From Clostridia bacterium (GTDB lineage: Bacteria; Bacillota; Peptococcia; DRI-13; SM3-B62): DNA of 64,000 nucleotides. Made by a program: the position numbers and the translations under genes. Shown here piece after piece: positions 37,920 through 45,826 of this stretch. Location: the NCBI GenBank assembly GCA_018432615.1, contig JAHDSQ010000007.1:21300-85299 (forward strand), read 5' to 3'. The stretch's first letter is position 1. Every line of letters begins with the position of its first letter. The notes under the pieces are model-generated. The model made no database searches. It was given only the letters and a program-made list of their open reading frames with translations, and had not been told where the DNA came from.

Positions 37920-39758
37920 ATGAAAATAAATAAGCGATTTGTAGCTAAAGCCCTTATCGATCTCCTCCTAGTTAATCTAGCAATTATCTTATCCCTTCTT
38001 TTGCGTTTTGACGGACAAGTCCCAGAACTTTATGTCCTGGCCTATCAAAGATTAGTGCTGATTTTTATGGTAGTACACCTGACTTCAAATTATTACTTTG
38101 GTCTGCACAAAAGGCTCTGGCAATATTCCAGCATTCATGAAATGAAATCAATCATCTATGCTGTCAGCAGCGCCGTTGCTATAAACGTCGTGTTAGCCTT
38201 TTTCTTTGAATTAAGGCTGCCCCGGTCCACCTATATCCTGACCTGGATTCTTTCCGTCGGTCTGATTGGTGGTTCCCGTCTCTTCTTGCGTATGGTGCGC
38301 AGCGGGCAATTTTTCCCAAAAAGAAGTGACGGTCCTGCGACTCTGATTATTGGGGCGGGACAAGCAGGGGTCATCATGGTCAAGGAGCTTGAACATAATT
38401 CGGAAAGCGATTTGAATGTTATTGGCTTTGTCGACGACGATCCGAACAAGCAAAACAGTCAGTTATTAGGGCTACCCATCCTTGGTACGTGCGAGGATAT
38501 TCCGGTGCTGGTGGATAAATACGGGATACAGGAAATCATTATTGCGATGCCCTCGGCTCCAGGTTCGGTGATTCGCGAGATTACGAGGGTATGTGCCGAT
38601 TTACCGGTACGTATCAGGACGCTGCCCGGCCTTTACGATTTCGTTGAAGGCAGAACGGCAATAAAACAAATCCGCGAGGTCAAAGTGGAAGACCTTTTAA
38701 GGAGAGATCCGATATCGCTGGAATTGAAAGAAATTGCAGAGTACCTGACCGGGCGCTGTGTCCTCGTCACGGGAGCCGGAGGTTCCATCGGTTCGGAACT
38801 TTGCCGGCAAATATCCCGGTTTGCTCCTAAGGAACTTTTGCTGCTCGGACACGACGAAAACCCCATTTTTGAGATTAATAACAAGTTGCGGGCCAAGCAT
38901 CCGGAGCTTAATTATGTACCGATAATTGCGGACATCAAAGACCGTAACAAACTTTTAGCCGTTTTTGAAAAATATCATCCGGACGTTGTTTTCCACGCTG
39001 CTGCACACAAACATGTGCCCCTGATGGAAACCCACGTTTCCGAGGCGATTAAAAATAACATATTCGGAGCTCTAAATTTAGCGGATGTTGCCCAAAAGAC
39101 AAAGACCGGAATATTTGTCTTGATCTCCACCGACAAGGCCGTAAATCCCTCCTGTGTTATGGGTGCTACCAAAAGGGTAGCTGAAATGATTGTACAAGCA
39201 TATTCTCGCTTTCAAGAGACACGTTTTGTTGCAGTCAGGTTTGGTAACGTTCTGGGAAGCCGCGGCAGCGTCCTGGAGGTCTTCAAGGAACAGCTTGAAC
39301 GAGGTGGACCCCTTACCGTTACTCATCCTGAGATGACCAGGTATTTCATGACGATTCAGGAAGCGTCCAAGCTGGTAATTCAAGCCGGGGCTATAGCCAA
39401 CGGCGGTGAACTCTTCGTCCTCGATATGGGACAACAAATCAAGATAATGGATCTGGCCCAGGATTTCATCGTCTTTTCCGGTTACGACAAAAAGGACATT
39501 ACCATTGAAATCGTTGGTATCAGACCGGGCGAAAAGCTTCATGAAGAACTTGTCACGGAAGAGGAAGATGTTGTCACAACCAGACATCCTCGTATTAATG
39601 CCGTAAGACCAATTGATTTTGATAAGGAGGAATTTGGCGATTGGTTGCAGAAATTAGCACATTATACCTTTGAATCCTACAATCCGAAAAATTTAGCCGA
39701 ACTGCTTGATAAAGGGATAGATATCGGCAAAAATTCTCAAGCCGTAAGGGTAAGTTAG
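37920..39758 (+). CDS. CapD/PglF-type membrane UDP-sugar 4,6-dehydratase
   Basis: About 612 residues. Four N-terminal membrane helices (about 10-130), a first Rossmann domain (IIGAGQAGVIMVKEL), then the catalytic SDR domain with TGAGGSIGSEL (about 285), STDKAVNPSCVMGATKR (Thr-Asp-Lys set with Met in place of Tyr, as in PglF/WbpM) and RFGNVLGSRGSV. Converts UDP-GlcNAc to the 4-keto-6-deoxy sugar, the entry to bacillosamine- or QuiNAc-type sugars. ATG 37920 has AGAAGG upstream; GTG 37911 is less likely. The last 444 bp recur, decayed, at 41038-41476. Confidence 0.92.
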   Translation: MKINKRFVAKALIDLLLVNLAIILSLLLRFDGQVPELYVLAYQRLVLIFMVVHLTSNYYFGLHKRLWQYSSIHEMKSIIYAVSSAVAINVVLAFFFELRLPRSTYILTWILSVGLIGGSRLFLRMVRSGQFFPKRSDGPATLIIGAGQAGVIMVKELEHNSESDLNVIGFVDDDPNKQNSQLLGLPILGTCEDIPVLVDKYGIQEIIIAMPSAPGSVIREITRVCADLPVRIRTLPGLYDFVEGRTAIKQIREVKVEDLLRRDPISLELKEIAEYLTGRCVLVTGAGGSIGSELCRQISRFAPKELLLLGHDENPIFEINNKLRAKHPELNYVPIIADIKDRNKLLAVFEKYHPDVVFHAAAHKHVPLMETHVSEAIKNNIFGALNLADVAQKTKTGIFVLISTDKAVNPSCVMGATKRVAEMIVQAYSRFQETRFVAVRFGNVLGSRGSVLEVFKEQLERGGPLTVTHPEMTRYFMTIQEASKLVIQAGAIANGGELFVLDMGQQIKIMDLAQDFIVFSGYDKKDITIEIVGIRPGEKLHEELVTEEEDVVTTRHPRINAVRPIDFDKEEFGDWLQKLAHYTFESYNPKNLAELLDKGIDIGKNSQAVRVS

Positions 39759-39779
39759 GAAGGAGAATATCAAGGGAGA

Positions 39780-40295
39780 ATGCTTGAATTTCTGAAAGCC
39801 TATTGCCTGTTTTGCAGAACGGGAGCAGAGAGCCACGTTAAACAAGTGATAAAAGGGACTAACAAAGAAGCAAAAACCATCATTCCTGTCCGTGTTCTTC
39901 AGGAAAAGGTCAAAGGTGCCTGGATACCTCGGGAGAGAAAGCTTTTGCCTGGGTATATGTTTATCTATGCGGAGAGAGAATTGCCCTTTGAAGATATCAA
40001 AAGACAAACAGCCGTTTACAGGATCTTGGGTTATGAAAACGGTGACAGGCAGCTTTTAGGACAGGATTACGAATATGCCATGTGGCTCTATCGCCACAAC
40101 GGAAGAATAGGGGCATCCGGCGTGATTATCGAGGGGGCCTCGGTTAAGGTAGTTGATGGCCCGCTGTTGGATGCCAAAGGCAAAATTGTTAGATTTGATC
40201 GCCATAAGCGTAGGGCTATGGTGAGTTTTGATTTTTACGGTAAAACCCGGCAGGTATCTCTCAGTGTCATGGATTTAACGCCTTGTGAAGCCTGA
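39780..40295 (+). CDS. loaP: LoaP-type NusG paralogue (specialised antiterminator)
   Basis: 171 residues. NusG N-terminal domain (MLEFLKAYCLFCRTGAESHV, PRERKLLPGYMFIYAE) followed by a KOW domain (GASVKVVDGPLLDAKGKIVRFDRHKRRAMVSFDF). Such paralogues (RfaH, UpxY, LoaP) bind RNA polymerase and prevent termination in long polysaccharide or antibiotic operons. It sits just upstream of a conserved noncoding element and 2.2 kb before a 15-kb glycan cassette. ATG immediately after GGGAGA, with a better-spaced AAGGAG further up; the exact initiation site is uncertain. A decayed second copy is at 41504-41877. Confidence 0.9.
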   Translation: MLEFLKAYCLFCRTGAESHVKQVIKGTNKEAKTIIPVRVLQEKVKGAWIPRERKLLPGYMFIYAERELPFEDIKRQTAVYRILGYENGDRQLLGQDYEYAMWLYRHNGRIGASGVIIEGASVKVVDGPLLDAKGKIVRFDRHKRRAMVSFDFYGKTRQVSLSVMDLTPCEA

Positions 40296-40415
40296 TCATC
40301 GACTCGTGCGTGTCAAGTCTTGCAAAGCTAGATAGCAAAGTTATGGTAGTGTGGGCATATGTTCCCTCATGAAAGGGCGAAGCTGTGCGAAGGAAAATAA
40401 CATGATATGGTAAAT
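40296..40415 (+). ncRNA. Structured leader RNA candidate, copy A (EAR/epsC-like?)
   Basis: About 115 nt directly after the loaP stop, about 85-90% identical to copy B at 41878-41991 although both are noncoding. Conserved pieces: GCTAGATAGCAAAGTTATGG, a CCC-CATGAA-GGG hairpin (40363-40376), GGGCGAAGCTGTGCG, and an outer GTTAT/ATAAC pairing (compensated as GTTAT/ATGAC in copy B). The GCAAAG and GCGAAGC patterns recall the eps-associated antitermination RNA (EAR), but I cannot run a covariance search. Confidence 0.5.
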
Positions 40416-40656
40416 AATTAGATGTGTGCCGTGAATATTATGTCTAAAGATGAGACAACCTAAAACCCGGCAAAATCAACGGTTTCTACGACTTGCATTT
40501 TCGAGAATGAGCTATAATAAATATAGTACTTGAAATGCCGAAAAGTGCCGAAGAAGAACAAAGTGAAAGAAGGTGAGATGAATTGACAAAAGAAGATTTA
40601 GATAGAAGCATATATCTCTCTATAAAAGTATATGAGACAATTCTATCTCGCTTTTT
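40416..40656. other. Gene-free stretch with promoter-like sequence
   Basis: No gene is supported here. A TATAAT at 40513-40518 is preceded by a poor -35. The layout ACCCGGCAAAATC ... TATAAT ... GAAATG is loosely like the left end of the insertion sequence at 63727-63863, so this may be an old insertion-sequence end. A 31-codon frame from TTG 40583 with a fair ribosome site (AAGGTGAG) ends inside the palindrome at 40657. Confidence 0.3.
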
Positions 40657-40685
40657 CAATTGGTCACACACTGTGTGACCAATTG
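40657..40685. repeat. Perfect 29-bp palindrome
   Basis: Arms CAATTGGTCACACA (40657-40670) and TGTGTGACCAATTG (40672-40685) around one base. No T-run follows. Lies between the gene-free stretch and the DUF1016 remnant. It could be an operator, a transposon-end footprint or a hairpin. Confidence 0.7.
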
Positions 40686-40686
40686 T

Positions 40687-41007
40687 CTTGGTTGCACTAT
40701 AGGCTGTTGTCAGGAATTGAAGAAGAGAATATCAGTTGGTAAGCTGAGCCATCAGGATATTGGACAAATGGACTTTTATGTTAGGTATTTTGAGAAGGAA
40801 ATTAAATCAGATTCTGATAACCCGACAATAGGCATTATTTTGTCATCAGAAAGAAATGAAACGGTTGTGAAATACTCGGTTTTAGAAGAAAGTAAGCAGC
40901 TATTCTGTGCGAAATATCTTCCGTATTTACCGACAGAGGAAGAATTAAAGAAGGAAATAAAGCGGGAAAGAAATTTACTAGAAATGGAAAAATCGTTGCA
41001 GGAGTGA
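40687..41007 (+). pseudogene. 3' remnant of a DUF1016 (YhcG-type) PDDEXK nuclease gene
   Basis: The C-terminal 90 residues (VGKLSHQDIGQMDFYVRYFE, then PTIGIILSSERNETVVKYSVLEESK) match the end of the DUF1016 nuclease domain, where QLNFY, P-x-I-G-L-L and VEYAL recur. The Glu-Leu-Lys before it (ELKKRISVGK) is the tail of the catalytic E-x-K motif. The first 250 or so residues are missing, so it is not functional. An ATG-led frame from 40660 has an unrelated Cys-rich N terminus. Confidence 0.7.
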
Positions 41008-41037
41008 AAATGTAAACACAATAATTTGATTTAAATG

Positions 41038-41476
41038 TTACCGTTACTCATCCTGAGATGACCAGGTATTTCATGACGATTCAGGAAGCGGCCAAAATGG
41101 TAATTCAAGTCGGGGTTATAGCCAACGGCGGTGATTTCTTCGTCCTTGATATGGGCCAACAAATCAAGATAATGGATCTGGCCCGGGATTTCATCGTCTT
41201 TTCCGGATACGATAAGAAGGACATTGCCATTGAAATAGTTGGCATCAGACCGGTAGAAAAGCTTCATGAGGAGCTTGTCGTAAAAGAGGAAGGTGTTGCT
41301 ACTACCAGACATTCCCGTATTAATGCCGTAAGGCCAATTGGTTTTGATAAGGAGGAATTTGGCGACTGGTTGCAGAAATTAGCACATTATACCTTTGAAT
41401 CCTACAATCCGAAAATTTAGCCGATCTGCTCGATAAAGGTGTAAATATCGGCAAAAATTCTCAAGCCGTAAGGGTA
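41038..41476 (+). pseudogene. Decayed duplicate of the capD 3' end
   Basis: Aligns with 39314-39757, roughly 90% identical by eye (TRYFMTIQEAAKMVIQVGVIANGG versus TRYFMTIQEASKLVIQAGAIANGG). The similarity starts abruptly at TTACCGTTACTC. A one-base deletion near 41418 creates an early stop (YNPKI). No start codon with a ribosome site and no N-terminal 75% of the gene. Confidence 0.88.
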
Positions 41477-41503
41477 AGTTAAGAAGGATAATATCAAGGG
41501 AGA

Positions 41504-41877
41504 ATGCTTGAATTTCTGAGAGCCTATTGCATAGTTATATGTTTATCTATGCGGAGAGAGAATTGTCCCTTGAAGACATTAAAAGACAAACAGCCGTTAT
41601 ACAGGATCTTGGGTTATGAAAACGGCGACAGGCAGCTTTCAGGGCAGGACTACGAATATGCCATGTGGCTCTATCGCCACAATGGAAGAATAGGGACCCC
41701 GGTGTTATTATCGAGGGAGCCTCGGTTAAGGTAGTTGATGGCCCGCTCTTGGATGCCAAATGCAAAATTGTTAGATTCGATCGCCATAAGCGCAGGGCTA
41801 TGGTGAGTTTTGATTTTTACGGTAAAACCCGGCAGGTGTCCCTTAGGGTGATGAATTTAACGCCTTGTGAAGCTTGA
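41504..41877 (+). pseudogene. Decayed duplicate of loaP
   Basis: Starts like the intact gene (MLEFLRAYC) but about 145 bp are deleted after codon 9, removing much of the NusG N-terminal domain and shifting the frame; a further one-base deletion near 41700 shifts it again before the KOW region (GASVKVVDGPLLDAKCKIVRFDRHKRRAM). Three or more lesions mean no LoaP is made from this copy. Confidence 0.9.
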
Positions 41878-41991
41878 TCATCGACTCGTGCGTGTCAAGG
41901 ATACAATGCTAGATAGCAAAGTTATGGTAGTGTGGGCTTATGTTCCCCCATGAAAGGGCGAAGCTATGCGAAGAAAAATGACAGGATATGA
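41878..41991 (+). ncRNA. Structured leader RNA candidate, copy B
   Basis: Second copy of the element at 40296-40415, better preserved than the pseudogene in front of it: GCTAGATAGCAAAGTTATGGTAG, a CCC-CATGAA-GGG hairpin and GCGAAGCTATGCG are all kept. It is the copy nearest to the glycan cassette (527 bp before its first gene) and so could act in cis on that operon. Confidence 0.5.
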
Positions 41992-42518
41992 AAATCGTAT
42001 TAATCAGTTAGAAAAAGGGATTTAAGCTGAAGATATTGTTATAGGTCCATTTACACCTGATTTCATGGGATTAAGTATAGGCATAATTTTCCTATGTTTA
42101 ATTTAGTTGAGAGCTAAATTTTATATGTTTTGATTGTTGCATAATCTACGACAAGTGGGTGGTGTGACTAGCTGCAAAGACGGAAAGGTAAAGTGTAGTG
42201 TGCATAAAGATATAAGTGATGACGAGGAAGAACTGTCAGAAGATGAAGAGTCTCAGTTATGATGTGTAATTAAGAATTGAAAACTTTTTGATTGGAAGCA
42301 TATATCGACGTGAGTATGGTGAAAGGATAAATAGGCTCTAGACCAGTAAAATCAATAGGTTCAACAGAAAAACAAAAATGTACATTTCAATTCTTAATAT
42401 ATTTAGATAGTAAATACAGCTCAGACGAGCATAACACATAGATTTGAAATCAAGAAGGTGCAAAAACAAGCACCTCTATACAATACATAGACTTTAGATA
42501 AGGAAGGATGACGGTAAT
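41992..42518. other. Gene-poor leader region of the glycan cassette
   Basis: No recognisable gene. A 42-codon frame from TTG 42134 ends in a strongly acidic tail (DISDDEEELSEDEESQL) and may be the 3' end of a lost gene. A 14-bp inverted repeat spans 42269-42398, and a small hairpin AGGTGC / GCACCT lies at 42456-42475. A promoter was not convincingly found. Confidence 0.4.
42269..42398. repeat. 14-bp inverted repeat, 102 bp apart
   Basis: ATTAAGAATTGAAA (42269-42282) and TTTCAATTCTTAAT (42385-42398) are perfect inverted copies enclosing 102 bp. Size fits a MITE-like footprint or a large leader stem. Confidence 0.6.
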
Positions 42519-43649
42519 ATGGCTGAGAATACATCTAATAAGAAGATATGGCTCGCTTCACCACATATGAGTGATGAAGGTTATGAAATGCAATACGTAC
42601 AAGAGGCATTCGACACAAACTGGGTAGCGCCACTAGGACCTAATGTTAATGAGTTTGAGAAAGAGCTTGCTGCAAAAGTTGGTTCAAAACACGCTGCAGC
42701 GATGACATCAGGTACTGGCGCAATTCATCTAGCTCTTAAAGCTGCTGGTGTTGGTGAAGGTGATATCGTGTTCTGTCCTACCCTTACTTTTTCAGCTACA
42801 GCCAATCCGATCATCTATCAGAACGCTACTCCTGTCTTTATCGACAGTGATTATGAAACTTGGAATATGGACGCATCAGCATTAGAGGCAGCCTTCGAGA
42901 AGTATGGTGATAAGGTGAGGGCTGTTTTAGTTGTGCACTTATATGGCCTTTCTGCTGATGTGGATAAGATTATGGAGATTTGTAGTAAATACAATGTGAC
43001 AGTGATTGAAGATGCTGCTGAGTCTTTAGGCGCTTATTACAAAGGAAAACATACTGGAACCTTTGGTGAGTTTGGAGTGTTCAGTTTTAATGGAAACAAG
43101 ATTATTACAACTTCTGGTGGCGGCATGCTTGTTTCTAATGATGAAGAAAAAATCAAGAAAGTTCGGTTCTGGTCCACTCAATCTAGAGATGTAGCAAGGC
43201 ACTACCAGCATAGCGAATTAGGGTTCAATTACCGTATGAGCAATGTTGTTGCTGGGATTGGTAGAGGACAATTAAAAGTGTTAGATCAGAGAGTGGCTAA
43301 GAAGAAATACATCTTTGAGTTTTACAAGAGAGAACTAGGTCAGTTAGATGGTGTAGATTTTATGCCTGTCAATGATTGGAATGAACCGAACTACTGGTTA
43401 AGTGTTATGACTTTGAGCGGTTCAGTAAGACCATTAGATGTGATGGAAGAGTTAGAGAAAGAGAATATCGAATCGAGACCTGTGTGGAAGCCTATGCATA
43501 TGCAGCCGTTCTTCGCTGAGTATGACTATATAGGTGGAGATGCGAGTGAAAAGCTGTTTGAGAATGGTGTGTGCTTGCCATCTGATACGAAGATGACGGA
43601 TGAGGATCTTGAGAGAATAGTATCGATAATAAAATCATTGTGGAAATAG
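42519..43649 (+). CDS. DegT/DnrJ/EryC1 aminotransferase, PglE-like
   Basis: 376-residue PLP-dependent sugar aminotransferase. Motifs: AAMTSGTGAIHLALKAAGVGEGD, VIEDAAESLGAYYKGKHTGTFG and the PLP Lys in FSFNGNKIITTSGGG (about residue 190). With the CapD/PglF-type dehydratase and the downstream PglC-like transferase it fits conversion of the UDP-4-keto sugar to UDP-4-amino-4,6-dideoxy-GlcNAc. First gene of the AT-rich cassette; GGAAGG lies about 13 bases upstream. Confidence 0.9.
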   Translation: MAENTSNKKIWLASPHMSDEGYEMQYVQEAFDTNWVAPLGPNVNEFEKELAAKVGSKHAAAMTSGTGAIHLALKAAGVGEGDIVFCPTLTFSATANPIIYQNATPVFIDSDYETWNMDASALEAAFEKYGDKVRAVLVVHLYGLSADVDKIMEICSKYNVTVIEDAAESLGAYYKGKHTGTFGEFGVFSFNGNKIITTSGGGMLVSNDEEKIKKVRFWSTQSRDVARHYQHSELGFNYRMSNVVAGIGRGQLKVLDQRVAKKKYIFEFYKRELGQLDGVDFMPVNDWNEPNYWLSVMTLSGSVRPLDVMEELEKENIESRPVWKPMHMQPFFAEYDYIGGDASEKLFENGVCLPSDTKMTDEDLERIVSIIKSLWK

Positions 43650-43659
43650 AGTGGATGAT

Positions 43660-44316
43660 ATGACTGAGAGTAAAGCAAAACCGAATAACGGCTTATATAA
43701 AAGATTTCTAAAAAGACCAATGGACTTCATTTTATCCTTGATGGCAATTATCGTTTTAAGTCCGGTACTTATAATCGTTGCAATTCTTGTTAGGTTGAAG
43801 CTTGGTAGTCCTGTGCTGTTTAAGCAGAAAAGACCGGGGCTTAACGAGAAGATTTTTACTATGTATAAGTTCAGGACAATGACGGATGAAAAGGACGAGA
43901 ACGGGGAACTACTTCCAGACTCAGTGAGGCTTACTAAGTTTGGTAGGATGCTAAGATCTACAAGTCTAGATGAGTTGCCAGAGCTTTTCAATATTCTCAA
44001 GGGTGATATGAGTATTGTTGGGCCAAGGCCTTTACTAGAAAGGTACTTACCGTATTACACTAATAGTGAAAAGATAAGACATACAGTAAGACCAGGATTA
44101 TCAGGACTGGCGCAGATTAACGGTAGAAATAATCTCGACTGGGATCGTAGATTAAGACTAGATGTTGAATATGTAAGTTATCTAACCTTTGTTTTAGACT
44201 TAAATATAATTATTAAAACTATAATGAAGGCAATAAAAAAAGAAGGTGTGAATGTAGTCGATCAAGCAGAACTTAAAGATTTAGATGTTGAGAGGAGTCA
44301 TTCTTGTGGAAATTAG
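43660..44316 (+). CDS. Undecaprenyl-phosphate sugar phosphotransferase, PglC-like
   Basis: About 218-residue monotopic phosphoglycosyl transferase that starts glycan assembly by transferring a sugar-1-phosphate to undecaprenyl phosphate. N-terminal membrane re-entrant helix (RPMDFILSLMAIIVLSPVL), RLKLGSPVLFKQKRPGLNEK, the catalytic Asp-Glu dyad in TSLDELPELFNILKGDMS and IVGPRPLL. Small form, without the WbaP extension. ATG 43660 chosen over GTG 43651 because GAGTGG lies between them. Overlaps the next gene by 11 bp. Confidence 0.92.
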   Translation: MTESKAKPNNGLYKRFLKRPMDFILSLMAIIVLSPVLIIVAILVRLKLGSPVLFKQKRPGLNEKIFTMYKFRTMTDEKDENGELLPDSVRLTKFGRMLRSTSLDELPELFNILKGDMSIVGPRPLLERYLPYYTNSEKIRHTVRPGLSGLAQINGRNNLDWDRRLRLDVEYVSYLTFVLDLNIIIKTIMKAIKKEGVNVVDQAELKDLDVERSHSCGN

Positions 44317-44776
44317 GAAACTATCACTAAATGATTATCAAGAGTATAAGAATGAAATTATGAGTATGATGAAAGAAATCTATTCAAGCAATTTCAATCT
44401 AAGTATTCATGAATTAAGTAAGATTGCATCTGAGAAAACTAATAATCTTGAAAAGTTCTTGGTCGATGAGAGTGCAATTCTGATTGGGTGTATTAATGAC
44501 GCTGACCTAATTGCTTTTGCTTGGTTGTATGTACATAAGTACTTTGGTGAGAAAAGAGTTCATGTAAATCAGATAGCGGTTAATTCTTCTTTCAAAGGCA
44601 AAGGGGTTGGAAAAAAACTAATGCTAGAAATTGAAAAAGAAGCTTATAGGATAGCAGCTGACGCTATAGATTTGTTTGTTATGGAATCAAATGATGTAGC
44701 TATGAAGTTATATGATGGTTTGAATTTTAAAACTGAAAAAAGATATATGAAGAAAAAATTGAAGGTGAATAAATAA
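44306..44776 (+). CDS. GNAT-family N-acetyltransferase
   Basis: About 156 residues. The GNAT core is visible: VNQIAVNSSFKGKGVGKKLM (acetyl-CoA pyrophosphate loop, Q/R-x-x-G-x-G/A as KGKGVG) and the C-terminal VMESNDVAMKLYDGLNFKTEKRYMKK. GTG 44306 has GAGAGGAG eight bases upstream. Placed directly after PglE- and PglC-like genes, it may acetylate the 4-amino sugar, the job done elsewhere by the unrelated PglD; this is inference. Confidence 0.85.
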   Translation: MEIRKLSLNDYQEYKNEIMSMMKEIYSSNFNLSIHELSKIASEKTNNLEKFLVDESAILIGCINDADLIAFAWLYVHKYFGEKRVHVNQIAVNSSFKGKGVGKKLMLEIEKEAYRIAADAIDLFVMESNDVAMKLYDGLNFKTEKRYMKKKLKVNK

Positions 44777-45813
44777 TGTTATCAGTAATAACAATTGAAG
44801 AATCAGATAGATGGGATGCCATTGTAAAAAGCTTTGAAAACTATGATGTAAATTATCTGAGTCAATACTCAAAAGCATTCGCAGAAAATGGAGAAGGTGA
44901 GCCATTATTATTCTACTATGAGAATGTCTCAACGAAAGCTATGAATGTTGTTATGAAAAGAGACATTTCGCTTAGTGAAAATTTTAAAGGTAAATTACAG
45001 TCCAATGAATGGTTTGATTTATCTACACCATATGGTTATGGTGGTTTTTGGATTGAAGGTGAAGATTATCAAACATTAGATGAGGAATATGAGAGGCATT
45101 GTAAGAATAGTGGATTTGTCTCAGAGTTTGTAAGATTTCATTTATTTAGCCCTTATAAAGATATCTTTAATGGCATCGTTGAAAGCTATACAAATAATGT
45201 TGTGCGATCACTTGATTTAGATATTGATGATATGCTTATGGACTTTGAACATAAAGTTCGTAAAAACCTTAAGAAAGCAAATAAAGCGGGCTTGAAAATT
45301 GAGATTGATGATTCTGGTGAAAGAATAGAAGAATTTTTAGAAATCTATTACGGGACAATGGATAGAAATGATGCTAAATCAAATTTTTTCTTTCCTGAGT
45401 CATTCTTTAAAACTATAAATGAAATGACAGGAAATTTTGTATATATACATGTAATTCATGAGGAGAAAGTCATTTCAACAGAATTGGTTTTATTTGGCAG
45501 TGAGAATTGCTATTCGTTTCTGGGTGGAACTCATAGTGATTTTTTCAATTTAAGACCTAACGATTTCTTGAAGTTTGAGATTATTAAATGGGCAAAATAT
45601 AAAGGTCTTAAGAGATTTATTCTTGGTGGTGGATATGGTGAAGACGATGGAATATTTAGATACAAGAAAAGTTTTGCACCTAATGGAATTCACAAATTTT
45701 TTGTAGGAAAGAGATTATTTAATCAATCAAAATATAATCTACTTGTGGAGATAAGGAATCTAGAATCAAACTCAAAAAATGATTTTAATTATTTCCCTAA
45801 ATATAGAAGATGA
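44776..45813 (+). CDS. FemAB/GNAT-fold aminoacyltransferase-like protein
   Basis: 345 residues with the double-GNAT layout of the FemA/FemX family. The second half shows KVRKNLKKANKAGLKIEIDDSG, then ELVLFGSENCYSFLGGTHSDFFNLRPNDFLKFEIIKWAKYKGLKRFILGGG-type strands, the family's signature region. FemX-like enzymes use aminoacyl-tRNA to add amino acids to glycan or peptidoglycan precursors; in polysaccharide clusters they may decorate sugars. ATG overlaps the previous stop. Confidence 0.8.
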   Translation: MLSVITIEESDRWDAIVKSFENYDVNYLSQYSKAFAENGEGEPLLFYYENVSTKAMNVVMKRDISLSENFKGKLQSNEWFDLSTPYGYGGFWIEGEDYQTLDEEYERHCKNSGFVSEFVRFHLFSPYKDIFNGIVESYTNNVVRSLDLDIDDMLMDFEHKVRKNLKKANKAGLKIEIDDSGERIEEFLEIYYGTMDRNDAKSNFFFPESFFKTINEMTGNFVYIHVIHEEKVISTELVLFGSENCYSFLGGTHSDFFNLRPNDFLKFEIIKWAKYKGLKRFILGGGYGEDDGIFRYKKSFAPNGIHKFFVGKRLFNQSKYNLLVEIRNLESNSKNDFNYFPKYRR

Positions 45814-45826
45814 TTGGGGTGATAGA

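Noticed and set aside
40660..41007. 115-residue frame as an intact small gene
   Set aside because: Only the C-terminal part matches DUF1016; the start lies inside a palindrome and has no ribosome site.
41058..41420. 120-codon frame as a real gene
   Set aside because: It is a fragment of the capD 3' end with no ribosome site and an early stop from a one-base deletion.
42134..42262. 42-codon acidic open frame as a gene
   Set aside because: No ribosome site and no recognised family; kept only as a note in the intergenic description.
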